A stretch of DNA of 64,000 nt from Agrypnia vestita (GCA_016648135.1 JADDOH010010244.1:1-64000), one strand, 5' to 3'; positions 33,880 through 44,765 are shown, counted from the first letter of the stretch. Notes: generated from the sequence alone by a model not told the origin. A program made the numbers and translations.

Positions 33880-33990
33880 GTCTTTTAGTTTGTGTTTTCT
33901 GGGGTATTGTGACATGTTTTTACAACATTTATGGCTTAATACACATGCTCAAATACGGCATAATACCCCAGAAGACACAAACTGGAAGAT
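33880..33990. mobile_element. short foldback, 27-base arms
   Basis: TTTGTGTTTTCTGGGGTATT (33889-33908) pairs with AATACCCCAGAAGACACAAA (33962-33981), with extension on both sides. Non-coding. Confidence 0.7.
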
Positions 33991-34299
33991 TCTGAACGAC
34001 CGTGAAAACCTAAGAACATTCTTATTTTTGAGGAATGTTATATTTTTGTACCTATATCTACTACGTACCGTAATGTCATCTTTGTCTTACAATGAAAAAT
34101 TATAAATTTGCATTTGATAATTTTTTAAAAGTCGATTGCAAGTATATCCTTTTTAAAATATGATTGTTTTACTATAAGAACTATGAATTTTTTTTTAACA
34201 TGTTAATATGCTAAAGTATCACATTAAATGTTACAGTATTTGAATTCTTATAGACCGATTAGAGTTCAGAACCTCAGTACCTACGTGATGAGCTCATTG

Positions 34300-34842
34300 A
34301 ACAAGAACCCAGTTTAGATGATGGCAGTGAAATGCTCAGCTCTCATGACCTCCCCTAGGAGAGAAGGTAGGCCTCGGGCAGATATGGCTGCAGGTGTGGC
34401 AAGCTGCCTGAGAGATTTATGGAGGAATACAGACATGAGAACAGATAGCAAGGTACGCATTTGTAAGACCTGTATGCGACCTACCCTCACATATGGTATT
34501 GAAACGAGGGCGGACACTATCAGGACAAAGAACATACTAAGAACAACTGAAATGAGAACTTTGTGTTCTATTGCTGGAAAGACTCTGCATGATCGCGTGA
34601 GGAATACATTAATCCTGGAAGTCTGCGAGGTTCAAGATGTGGTCAGATGGGGGCGACAGCGTCGACGATACTGGTACCAACAGGTACAGAGAATGAGTAC
34701 AACAAGGTTACCATACACAGCTCTGCATGGCGTACCAGATGGATCGCGGACACCAGACAGACCCCCGAAGCGATGGAGAGATAGCTGTAATTCAGCATCA
34801 CAAGAGGAAACTCCTGCACAAACGTATTGCGAAAGGTGATAA
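34300..34842 (+). pseudogene. RTE-like non-LTR reverse transcriptase C-terminal remnant
   Basis: The open frame reads VRICKTCMRPTLTYGIETRA, DTIRTKNILRTTEMRTLCSI, AGKTLHDRVRNTLI, VRWGRQRRRYWYQQVQRMST and PDRPPKRWRDSC. This is the thumb and C-terminal segment of insect endonuclease-reverse transcriptases (RTE/BovB-like). The endonuclease and the palm with the YADD box are missing, so it is a 5'-truncated copy. The frame is otherwise intact for ~170 codons, which suggests a fairly recent insertion. A 3' tail may extend to ~34960. Confidence 0.75.
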
Positions 34843-35102
34843 ATTTGGAAAGGCTTGCACTCGGGGTGCGATATTACGAAAAAACAAAATTCGTCTATAC
34901 ATACAAGGTTTTTATTACGTTGATATACCAAGCAGAGATTAGAATCATTGTATTCTAATTTATTTATTTATATACATTTTTTAATGGTAGTTTCTACGTC
35001 ATTTATCATTGATTCAGTCATTATAAATAAAAAATAATTTAACAACTTGATCTGGTTACGAATTTAGCAGACACCAACCTCTTAATTTCATATTTAAAAA
35101 AA

Positions 35103-35530
35103 CTAACCCATAAAAAACAAGTTTTTATTATACTTCCTTTCTCATTTAGCAGTGGAAACTGGTTTGGCGCTTAACCTACGCGTTGGGCTTGGGTCGGGCG
35201 ACGCTACGAAAGGGAGTAATAAAAAATTTCCAAAAATCCAAAATTATACTATAATCAGGTTTAGTGTCTAACATATGCGTCGGAATGTCCATACAACTTC
35301 GTAAGTTATATGGAAAAACCATTAAAAATTTCTAAAAATCCAAAATTATACTATAATTATTAATTTTTATTTTAATGAAAATTTGATAGATCTTTTTGAT
35401 CGTCGCCACGAATCTGCTTGCAAAGTTTCAGCTCGATTCGATCACGGGAAAAGAGTTAAAAATCGATCCAAAGTTTTTTGTCAGACAAGCAATCAATCAA
35501 TCAGACGCCACGAGTTAATATAAAGGGAAT
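35103..35530 (+). repeat. family A repeat, copy 5 (rearranged)
   Basis: It has the normal start (CTAACCCATAAAAAACAAG) and end (CACGAGTTAATATAAAGGGA). The interior is replaced by GC-rich sequence at 35150-35205, an extra GAAAGGGAGTAATAAAAAA, and a duplicated AAAATCCAAAATTATACTAT block (35232 and 35336). This points to two partial copies fused. Confidence 0.75.
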
Positions 35531-35559
35531 AAAAACGTAAATATTTCCTTCTTTTCTAA

Positions 35560-36000
35560 CAAATTTATTATCTTTTTGAAATCAATACAATATTGTTTAT
35601 TAGAAGATAATGTTTGATAACCTGAAATGCTTTACGGGACGCCAATGAAACTGACCGTTAAAGGCATAGGGATGAAGAAAGGGTTGTCCACACTTGTCCT
35701 ACAGCCCTTGTTATAATGTAAGTGCCTTGCTTAACTGTTGGCGGAGGATTAATGTCGGTACCACCCCTTCCGTATTAACATCCCTTACTCCGACGGTCTG
35801 TGAGGAGAATTGGCCACTAAATAAGCGACCGATTCAGCGGCAGTAAGCGGAGAAGATCTGTGTGAATGTGAACTATTATAGATTATATTTAAGTGCTTAT
35901 GGAATATTTGAAATACTCTCTAAAAACCGTAGGTAAATTGTAAGTAATTTTAATAAATATATATTACGATAATTTAAAAGAGAATAATTTGTAATCTTAG
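35560..36000. other. possible LTR-like or unique block
   Basis: It has mixed composition with ACTAAATAAGCGACCGATTC and GGTCTGTGAGGAGAATTGGC, then AT-rich sequence. It has no partner in the window. A promoter-bearing LTR is possible but unproven. Confidence 0.25.
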
Positions 36001-36269
36001 TTATGTAAGTTCTAAATACAAAATAAATGGTAACTTTTGTATAGTTTTATATTTATTTTACCTGTAGCGTTAATTTTCGTAACTGTGTGGTAACTAGATG
36101 CAAATAGGTAATTTTTGAATGGTAGAAGTGCTTACTTTATTTCTTAAAGCGTAACCTGTGTTGAACTTTGAACTAATACATAGTAAATCGATGAACAGCG
36201 CTATATAATGTATAAGATTTGTGTTATAGTAAGGGACAGAACAAAAAATACTTTTAAGAATACTTTAAT

Positions 36270-36720
36270 ATGTATGTTCTGAGAATACAATTACCGGATT
36301 TTGTACACAGAGAGATACTTTTTAATTAAGATAAATTATACAAGTCTTACAGATAGGAAGCTACTTATATTAGAAACGTGTATGGAAGTCTTCATAGGGT
36401 GGCCCAGGGGTTATAAAATGTATAAATTGGTTTAAGTGATCACTTTACACAATGCAGCATTCGCCAATTCCACTGTACGAACATTCACATTATCAATTTT
36501 TTTAAATTTGTATATATGTTTTAAAATAGTATCTTTTCAAATATTTGAGTAAGCCGTGCTAGAGCGATCTATGGACATAGTAGTACACATAAATTTCGCA
36601 GTTGGTAATGATATACCTTTGTTTTTAAAGTGGAATATAAATAGCTTTTCCCCCATAAATCGCTTGATCTCTGTGAGACTCCTATATTTTGTCTCAATTA
36701 CTTGTACTGCATGAAAGGGC
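36270..36720. mobile_element. MITE family M, copy 2 (rearranged)
   Basis: It shares ACACAGAGAGATAC, TTAATTAAGATAAATTATA and CTCTGTGAGACTCCTATA with copy 1. The central block (GATCACTTTACACAATGCAG and TACGAACATTCACATTATCA) is in inverted orientation relative to copy 1. Confidence 0.55.
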
Positions 36721-37134
36721 TATAATGTATTTAGGCTAATAAACCGCAGTCCAACAATACGCTGCTACGTCGAAGCATTCATCACAAAGTGAATATTTTT
36801 TCAGACGAAGGATTTATTAATACATATATCTATTTTATTGCCTACAGATTGATGGTGCTAAAACTCCGAAAACCTACCTTTGTCATTTAAGTAATTAAAA
36901 ATATTTTTTATATTATATTGCACCGCCTCTAATGGCGTTGCAATATATTAATGAAAAACGAACCGTGGGCATTGCAGCGGAATTCGATAAGTGAATTTAC
37001 CTCTACCCACAGCCTCTGCCGGGGTCCTTCCTAATGGAATTACAGCCACTAGGGTTGCCAACCGCATCCATTATCCCAAGACCTAGTGGTTGCATACATC
37101 CACATTCTGGGCTGATTAAACTTCGCTAGGTACT

Positions 37135-38041
37135 TAAGGGGGGGTAAGGTTTTTAACTTTTTTTTTTGCATTTTATTTTTAATTTTTTAAATGAATGTAT
37201 AACATCGCAAAAATATTTTGTCGAAATTTCAAGTCAATCGGAGCAAAATTGACGAAATTATGAACATTTGAGCGATACTCAGACTGTTTTCTATACCTGC
37301 TCGGGCAGCTAAGAGACGCGCTCACCTGAGGAGACCGGACGTGCTATTGTATTGGAAGAGTTTTGCGTAGACAAGGACAAAAAGATGCTGATGATGAAAG
37401 CTCTGCTGTGTGAACATGGCATCGACAATTATGTGTAAGTATAAAATAAGTGTTGAGTTTTATTTTGAATTTTACAGTGTGCAAAACTTTAAAGCGTGTT
37501 CCCCACATCTCACGTTTTCAAAGTCGGTGTCCATCATAACTTATAAAACTACTGCACCGATCCTTTTGAAATTTTGAACACTATTTCTGTACATAATTTA
37601 TGAGGTAACGCTGGAGAATTTTTTCAAATATGTTATTAATTTTTATTTTTTAATAACAAATAAGTCGATATTTTTCGCAAAAAATCGGGTTTTTCCCTTC
37701 AAAGTGTTCCAAAAAATTGAAAAATTGAAATTTCAAAAAACCTCCCAGCGTTACCTGGGAAAACCTATTATCTAACGAATGAACTTTGATTTTTTGATTT
37801 CAGATGATCTAGCACCAAGTTATGATGGACACCGCAATTCTCCTTTTTTCCGAGACACGTCCGAATAATTGCTGCCATTGCCGTATTTTTTAATATTTCG
37901 TCTTGAAAATTTTACACTATATTCTTCAAATGTCATACTTTAATGTACTATTAGTTTTAATAAAGAGGTTTTAACTGTGTCGTCACAAAAAATTCACAAA
38001 AACATGCCTTTTTTTGTACGAATTAACCTTACCCCCCCTTA
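37135..38041. mobile_element. 907-base TIR element with TAAGGGGGGGTAAGG ends
   Basis: TAAGGGGGGGTAAGG (37135-37149) and CCTTACCCCCCCTTA (38027-38041) are exact complements. Inside, GTGTCCATCATAACTT (37529) and its complement AAGTTATGATGGACAC (37816) form a second inverted pair. The only coding-like stretch is a short frame, RAIVLEEFCVDKDKKMLMMK-ALLCEHGIDN, at about 37335-37430 ending at a GTAAGT-like donor. I do not recognise it. Confidence 0.75.
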
Positions 38042-38505
38042 CATGCACCCCCTTACATGCACACACACAAACATCAAATAAGCAAATGGAGGTTGATTTT
38101 AGATTGACAGTTTCAATTGACACAAGAGGTTCTTGGTCCATGATTCTTGCAGCAGCAGAAGGAAGTTTGGAAAGTAAATCGTTGTCCCGGTAGATACTCC
38201 TGTATGAAAACTAAATCAATATAGAGTCGTAGCTATTTTTATATATCTACTCGTATGTACCTAATAAAATATTGTTTTATTGTGTAATAATTTTGGAACA
38301 GAACCTATTTTTTAAAAAATTTTAAGGCCAACCTTAGCAAATAAATATTTTTACGAAAATTCCATCTCTCACAGTCAAACTCTCTCTCGTAACTATTCAT
38401 ATTAATAACTTGAAATAATAAGAATAATATTTTTTTTCATTAATTAATAAAATAATGTAGGTATATATAATAATACAGGAGAATATAATAATATAATAGT
38501 AGTTT

Positions 38506-38662
38506 GTTGGTCTTGTGGTTAGGACGTGAACCAAAGGTCGCGGGTTCGAATCTCACTGCAGACCAGCAACTGAGTCCTATTTTCAAAGCAGAAGCGTTTA
38601 GCTTAATTTGAAGATAGTAAGAATATTGATGTGACACGTACTCCGTGTTCGCATCTCTATAT
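38506..38662 (+). repeat. tRNA-derived SINE, family S1, near full length
   Basis: The tRNA-like head has TTGTTGGTC paired with GACCAGCAA, box A (TCTTGTGGTTAGGAC) and box B (GGGTTCGAATCTCAC). The body is GAAGCGTTTAGCTTAATTTG with AGTAAGAATATTGATGTGAC and a CGTGTTCGCATCTCT end. Other copies: 53055-53220 minus, and fragments at 22055 and 7735. Confidence 0.7.
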
Positions 38663-38761
38663 AAAAAAATAAATATATATGTTGTTTTAAACCATTTTAT
38701 TCCTACTTATGTGTAATACAATGCCAATTAGTTTCGGGTGGACCCAACCATCTTCAGAAAA

Positions 38762-38960
38762 GTGCGGCCCTCGTAGCCCAGTGGGCGTGACACTGGCTTC
38801 TCACACCGAGGGTTCCGGGTTCGATTTCCGGTGAGATCACAATTAATCTATGTGATACACTCAAGCTTGGGTGTTTTGTGATGTGTTTCGCTTCTGTGAT
38901 TGGTGCTCTTGGCCTGTTGAATGGTAAAATTAAAAAATTTACAAAAATATAAATTAACGA
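38762..38960 (+). repeat. tRNA-derived SINE, family S3
   Basis: The head is GCGGCCCTCGTAGCCCAGTG (box A-like) with GGTTCCGGGTTCGATTTCCG (box B at ~38810-38825), followed by a body (GATACACTCAAGCTTGGGTG) and an A-rich end. It sits 100 bases after the S1 SINE. Confidence 0.6.
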
Positions 38961-39139
38961 AATAACCTTTGAAAAAAAAAACAAACATTCCTATCTTGTG
39001 TTACCTCTGCTTTGGTACGTTTCACCGATGTCTACTTAAAGTTTATTTTATGTATTTACGTATACATGTATAAAACCATCTTAATATAATAATTTCATTT
39101 GTCTTGTCCCGAACTTCCTGTAATTTACGGCTAAAAAAC

Positions 39140-39230
39140 GAAATTACGCGGCAGGAGAAAGGCTCGAACCTGGGACGCGCGGACGGCAAACTAAACGACA
39201 CAGCCACCATCGCTTCTCCCTGGCCCGTGA
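39140..39230 (-). repeat. tRNA-like SINE head, family S4, copy 1
   Basis: Minus-strand box B-like GGTTCGAGCC (complement at 39162-39171) and a tRNA-like upstream part (GAAGCGATGGTGGCTGTGTC). A similar arrangement is at 59090-59165. Confidence 0.45.
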
Positions 39231-39683
39231 CAAATATACTATACTATACATTGAAAGAACAAGCCTTAGCCAAGACCCGAAACATTAATTTACGCCTCCT
39301 AGGTTCGACAGGTTTTTTACTATGTATACTTAAATTATGTCCCGTGATTTTTAACGGATGTACGGCTAGTTCAATAATATTACTCGTATATTTTATTGAA
39401 TTACATTTACACATGTGATTATATATGTTGGTTTAATAAATATAATAAAATGAAAATATATTTTTTTTGTTTATCTTAATGCGTTAAATGAAAACGTAAA
39501 TTTAATCTCAATTTTTAATACTATCTTGACTGCAACACGTGCATGAATAAATTAAGATTACTATTTAATTGTCAACTATCGGAATTTACATTAAATTTTA
39601 TCCACAACATAAATATCATAATTAATAAAGAATATGAGTGTAGTGACTAAATCATTCAACTTATATTTTATTAATCAAAAAAA

Positions 39684-40181
39684 GTAACCCATAAAAAACA
39701 AGTTTTTATTACACTCCCTTTCTTTGTAAAATATAACAACAATTAAAGACGAATTAAAACATATAACATAACACTTAACTTACAGTAATTTAATATATTT
39801 CTAAAATGTCAGATGTTTTGAGCTTTGATAAGACACTTCATGCTTTGAAGATTAAATTCTAAAAAACATTTGTCAGTCAATTTAGATTTTCGACATTCGT
39901 AGTGAAGTACCTATTATGTATACCGACGGAGTAATTCAAATTTAGAAAATATTCCGCGACGTTATCGGGCCGCCGTTGCTAATCAAACTTTTCTAATGAA
40001 TCCAATTTGAAAAAACCAATAAAATTTCTAAAAATCCGAAATTATACTATAATTATTATTTTTTTTTAACGAAAATTTGACAGGTCTTCTTGATCGTCGC
40101 CACGAGTCTGCTTGCCAAGTTTCAGGTCGACTGGATCACGGGCAAGCAAGCAAGCAGACGCCACGAGGGAAGTAAGGGAGT
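39684..40181 (+). repeat. family A repeat, copy 6
   Basis: Full-length start GTAACCCATAAAAAACAAG, then the TGTCAGATGTTTTGAGC and TCGATTGG-like blocks. A deletion removes the GGTTAAAAATCG block before GCAAGCAAGCAAGCAGACGC and the AAGGGAGT end. Confidence 0.85.
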
Positions 40182-40229
40182 AAATATGAAAAATTTAATC
40201 GTCAACATGGCAGATCATTAATAACGTTC

Positions 40230-40660
40230 AATTGTTGTGTCGATGCAAATATAAATGCATTTATCACACTGCACGAGATACTCTCTTCGCTGTCTCGAGC
40301 ATATTTTAAAGGGTCGCAAATAACATAAACATACAAATTTTACCCTCTGCCGAACTGCGATATATCAGAAAAATATGTTCGCTCCATAAATAACGGAGTG
40401 TTCGTACGGAGAAACATTTCCTAAGTGTTTGTTTAGCCGTCTTGAAAGATTTTTCATCCCCCGGGGTTGAGTTTTCCTGCCGATTCCCGATGATTCAGGT
40501 AATAAGATTTTATGAGAGCGCCGCGGAGATGGTGAGGATTTTTTTCAGCCGAATTTATCATATTTTTACATGTCGCAGGGGGAAGTTTCCGCCAGGATAT
40601 TTTTATAAGTGTTTATACGACGGCGGCGTTTCGTTTCGGAATATATCATCATTATTTATT
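40230..40660. promoter_or_regulatory. GC-balanced non-repeat island, candidate enhancer
   Basis: It contains CACGAGATACTCTCTTCGCT, ATCCCCCGGGGTTGAG, TATGAGAGCGCCGCGGAGAT and GACGGCGGCGTTTCGTTTCG. No repeat partner. A plus frame across it has no domain. The Helitron-like end at 40664 begins where the island stops. Confidence 0.4.
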
Positions 40661-40663
40661 TTG

Positions 40664-40860
40664 CTAGCTGTAACCCGTCAAAAATGACGGTAATTTTACA
40701 CGTCGGTTGCTAAGGAATAAGTATTTACTCATATAAAAAAAATTATAAAGAAAATATATTTTTTACTTTTTAGTTACGGACATTACTAGAAGTTACGACG
40801 GATGGACAGGCAACGAAATTATTATAATGGGGATGGTTAAAGTATATTTATATATAACAT
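40664..40860 (-). mobile_element. Helitron 3' end, minus orientation
   Basis: On the minus strand the hairpin CCGTCA-TTTT-TGACGG (40690-40675) is followed by GTTACAG and CTAG (40667-40664). It is the same terminus as at 59233-59259. The base after CTAG is C rather than the usual T. The element body to the right is short and AT-rich. Confidence 0.65.
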
Positions 40861-40897
40861 TAGAGCTTATTAATCAATAGGTAGTTAGCCCTATGAA

Positions 40898-41113
40898 CAG
40901 GGGCGTGCAGTGAGAACAAGAAGCATGACTTTTAATAAAAATAAATCGAAATTTAATATTTATCCGGCAGAATATTATGAAATATTAAAATCTGAATATT
41001 GTTAATTATTGTGATATTCGGGAATATTACGAGATATATCTGTTATTTCGGTTTCTTTTCAAAATATATGCTTAGGAAAACGTCATGCTTCTTGTTCTCA
41101 CTGCACGCCCCTG
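40898..41113. mobile_element. 216-base MITE with 32-base perfect TIRs
   Basis: CAGGGGCGTGCAGTGAGAAC plus AAGAAGCATGAC (40898-40929) is exactly mirrored at 41082-41113. CAGGGGCGTG ends are typical of hAT elements. I could not find a clean 8-base target duplication. Confidence 0.85.
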
Positions 41114-41354
41114 CTACTTTCCCGTATAAAAATATAGCTAATAAATAAAATACATTAAAAGTATTAATGATTATTGAGGTTGGCAGTGATCTCTAGGTTA
41201 CATAAGAAAAAGGGTCATGTTAACCATCTTCTTTAAGATAATTTTCAACCCTCAAAAATAAAATAAAAGTAACTGCTCTACATGAATTTGTCGATACGAT
41301 TTTCTAATAAATATTCGCACTGAATGCTTATCCAGTGTCCACATAATATCGAGG

Positions 41355-41610
41355 TCAGAAAGCCAGAACGGCTTTAGTGATTATTTCGATCTTTACAGGA
41401 GAGCAAAATAATGTTTTGTGAATCTGATTTTGTCAATATTTCTTTTATTATTTAACGATTTCCATATGTGTTTTGGACTAACAAATATAGAAATAGTTTA
41501 ATAATAAAAGAAATGCCGACAAAATCAGATTGACAGAACTTTTTTGTTCTCCTGTAAAGTTCGAAATAATCACCAAAGCCCTTTTTGTTTTAGCTTTCTA
41601 CCCTCCTATT
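41355..41610. mobile_element. foldback element with ~85-base arms
   Basis: GGCTTTAGTGATTATTTCGA, TCTTTACAGGAGAGCAAAA and TCTGATTTTGTCAATATTTC pair with the complementary blocks at 41505-41590. The gap between arms is ~50 bases. Non-coding. Confidence 0.8.
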
Positions 41611-41999
41611 GCATAAACGATTCATCCCTTAATTAGACGACGTGAATGTTTTCATGTTATTGGTTAGTGAATATCTCTTCTCTCCATTTACTAAAAACCT
41701 GTCCAACAGTACCTGTCTAACAAACATAAGTCTACGTAAGTTGGACTGAATCTATGCATATACAAGAAATACCGGAATAATCCAAGAATATGGTCCCGTT
41801 GTTCATACGACGAAAATAAGTATTTCACTATATAATTTAATGTCCTGTTAATTTAATCTAACTAAAATAATCATAATCTAAATTAAACAAACCAAACCTA
41901 ATAACCTAACCTAACCTTATATATTGCCTATGAAATATCAAAATATGCAGTGCATTTATCTTGATTTTGTATGTATATTATCTTTTCTTTTTATTTTCT

Positions 42000-42175
42000 T
42001 TTAGATTTAGATTCTTTAATTGTCATTTTTTACTACTACATAAATACCATATGTGAATAACTGCCACAGAACAGGTTTTTACCTAGTGTGGCAGTTATTA
42101 GTATCTTGTATTAACTAATCTAAATGTAAATAAACAATAAAAAAATAAAAATAAAAATAAAAAAATAAAAAATAA
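42000..42175 (+). mobile_element. retroposon 3' end with strong hairpin and A-rich tail
   Basis: AATAACTGCCAC (42057-42068) and GTGGCAGTTATT (42088-42099) form a hairpin. A (AAAAATA)n tail follows at 42138-42172. Plus orientation. No coding remnant is attached. Confidence 0.6.
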
Positions 42176-42894
42176 CCTAAACTTATTATATTTCTACATC
42201 CTTATGTTTTAATAATTTGATTCAGGCAATATTTCTTGACATCTAGAGAACAGATTCAAACGGTTAGCGCTTTTCCGTGTATAACCTTATCCCACATGTA
42301 TCGAAACTCTGCGGTACGAAAAATCTCCTAGAAATCAACACTTAAAACAAAAAATAAAAAAACTGGGAAACTGGGTGATCGTATGTGATCGTAATTTACT
42401 TTCAACCTAAAAATTACGTCGTTTTATCAATCTTTTAGAAAAACAGCACAGAATAAACATGACGCTTTAAAAAACAACAGAACGCTATTTTTTCGATCTC
42501 AAACACAAGCTTTTTTTCTTTAAAATATTCCATTTTTAAAATTTAGAATAATATAAAAATAAATAAAATGCAGGTAGGTACCGACTATTAAATGTGCTGA
42601 TTTTCCTTACATTTAAAACATTATAAATTATAACTTTATCTTATATCTATATATATAGAAGGTAAGGGCATCATATTTCGGCTGCTAGGCATGTTTATTA
42701 ATAGTTTTTGTTCTTATGATATTTTATAAATATGATTTTGGCCGTAACATCATAAATAAAGCATTTACCAAGAGTCTTGAAAAAATTAACAAAAGAAGAA
42801 CGTTCGAATGATATCTATCCACTGAAAATAGCAGGTAATTTAACTACTGAAAAATATGTATTCAATGGATATATTTTGTTTATTGGTAGTAGTT

Positions 42895-43010
42895 AAGAAA
42901 AAAGTACAGATTTTTGCGTTTTCCACCAAACAACTCGTTTTCGCGAAAATCTATGCTTATTTCTTATTCGTTAGCATCACCACTGATCAAAGAACCGGCC
43001 CTTAGTGGTT
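42895..43010. mobile_element. diverged relative of the 25215 MITE
   Basis: ACAGATTTTTGCGTTTTCCA, CCAAACAACTCGTTTTCGCG and AAAATCTATGCTTATTTC align with the centre of the 25215-25360 element. ACCGGCCCTTAGTGG is its terminus. One arm is eroded. Confidence 0.55.
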
Positions 43011-43099
43011 AAATTATCGAGTTGAATTTTGATTTGTAAGAAGAATTTATTTAAGAATATTTAAGAAATTTAGAGTGCTGTTTATGGGGGTAATATTAT

Positions 43100-43740
43100 T
43101 TTAATGTTTAAAACATATCTGCAGATAGTACCGCGCTGAAAAAATAAGAGAATAAATTCGCCATTAGCATTTCCGCGACATTTATACACCTCATTGCGCG
43201 GTACGAATTCTGTAAATATTTATAGGAATTCCGCCGTAAATTCTCAATTCTCGAAAATGAAACGACAAAGGGGAAAAGTTAAGACTGCGCCGCCTACCCT
43301 TAAAAATCCTAACAACCATAAACGAGCCGCCCCCCCCCACCCCCGGGCGCCCCGGCGGCTTCCTCCCCCTTTATAATAAATGAGTGCGGAAGAAAAATGT
43401 GGTACGGCTCTTTAAATACCTTTCAATGCTCTTCTCCGATCGAACGCTTCCTATTTTATGGTGTCCCGGTACGTTTCCCTGTTATGTCGCGTCGATATTC
43501 GGTATCACGCTGGCGGCGTTTTAAAGTTATTGCCGGGAAGGTGCGGCGCTCGATTTATTACGCTTTTTATTGTGCGTCATTTATTTTTTATTCAATTTAA
43601 ATGTATTTCTTCTCGAGAGGCTGTCGCAAATATGACTACCAGGACTTTTCGCTTTCTCGGGTGGTTTGAGATGCGAATAGGTTTAGGAAATAATTGCATT
43701 TCATCAGTATGTATAGGTCTTTTCATGTAAGCTTGCAATT
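43100..43740. promoter_or_regulatory. largest GC-rich non-repeat island, candidate enhancer
   Basis: The core at 43295-43375 includes CCCCCCCCCCACCCCCGGGC and CGGCGGCTTCCTCC. It is followed by CTTCTCCGATCGAACGCTTC, CTATTTTATGGTGTCCCGG, GATTTATTACGCTTTTTATT (Hox/Cad-type TTTAT cores) and CTCGAGAGGCTGTCGCAAAT. Several overlapping frames exist on both strands, none with a known domain. It is single-copy within the window. Confidence 0.4.
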
Positions 43741-43777
43741 GAGTTAGTGTGGGTACGGTGCGTAATACGCGCATTGT

Positions 43778-43828
43778 TTCGTTGTGTTGAGTTTACGGAT
43801 ACGCTGTCCATAAACTTAACACAACGAA
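43778..43828. repeat. 18-base-arm palindrome
   Basis: TTCGTTGTGTTGAGTTTA and TAAACTTAACACAACGAA flank 15 bases. It would form a stable cruciform or hairpin. Confidence 0.8.
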
Positions 43829-43857
43829 TATTTTTATATACAACTTCCAAAAATTAG

Positions 43858-44050
43858 TAAGACGTGGTATATTCTATCATGGATGGAAATGGCGAACGTT
43901 AGATATGTGTAAAGTGATCACTTAAGCCTACCATACGATCGGTCGTAAGTCCGATGAACGCCAAAAAATGACTTCTATATCTACCTACTTTCCCATAATA
44001 AAAATAAATACAGTTTCGACTCTGTGAGACATCCATAATATACATTAATT
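43858..44050. mobile_element. MITE family M, copy 3 fragment
   Basis: GTGTAAAGTGATCACTTAAG and GACTCTGTGAGACATCCATA match the internal and terminal parts of copies 1 and 2. Confidence 0.5.
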
Positions 44051-44104
44051 AGTTTATATGAAAAGACTTATACTATAGATACTTTAAATGATGAACAACA
44101 AAAA

Positions 44105-44623
44105 AATGTTACAATATGGTAGAATCAGGGCAATTACGCACTATCGAAATTTCTCGAAATGAGTGGGCTTTTCTCGTAAATTTTGAAACATCAAGAAAAC
44201 GATAACGTATATAAAAGAATCGACCGGCTACTGCGTTGTCATTGGGCCAGAGTTGTTGACAGTTGGCTAAACGCTATAGAAATTCACAAGCAAAATCGTG
44301 CGGCGTGCGTTGCCTGTAACATATGCTAGTAAACAATAGAGTACCTACCGGGAGGCGAGAAGTTTTCTAGTGCGGACCTGAGCGATTTAATTAGTACTAT
44401 ATGAGAGACAAATAATTCAGAAGTGATAAAAGTTGCAGCGAAGATTATGGACGAATTACGAAATTGGATAATTAGTGTGAATTATTCCAGAAACATTTAG
44501 TGACTGTGAATTTAGGAACAGTGCTCCGATTAATGATTCTCGACTAATTGGATTAGTTCAGTGACTTTTGGTGACTAAATAAGTGTTGTTCTGCCACCTG
44601 CAGCCACGTTCAGTGACAATGAT
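44105..44623 (+). mobile_element. solo LTR, family L copy 3
   Basis: GAAACATCAAGAAAACGATA precedes a TATA box (TATATAAAAG, 44208-44217), then CGACCGGCTACTGCG, GTGCGGACCTGAGCGATTTA, CAGAAGTGATAAAAG, CTCCGATTAATGATTC and the CACCTGCAGCCACGTTCAGT end. It is homologous to copy 2 along its length. No internal region adjoins. Confidence 0.65.
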
Positions 44624-44724
44624 TTCTTCTTCTTCGATTAATGCAAAATGACTTTGAGATGACATTATTAGATAATATTATAATCAACAAGAATACCTGT
44701 ACTAAATACGAATCATTAATTTGT

Positions 44725-44765
44725 ATTATATCCTGATGAAGGGACCATTGGCCCCTAAACGTGTT
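44725..44765 (+). ncRNA. hammerhead-like core of a Penelope-type element (degenerate)
   Basis: CTGATGA at 44733-44739 is followed by a stem AGGGACCA/TGGCCCCT and then AAACG. The hammerhead consensus is CUGANGA, stem II, GAAA; here the expected G before AAA reads T, so it is probably inactive. Penelope-like elements are known to carry hammerhead motifs in their terminal repeats. Confidence 0.35.

Noticed and set aside
41885..41925. Interstitial telomere repeat (CCTAA)n
   Set aside because: Only two or three units; too short to distinguish from chance.
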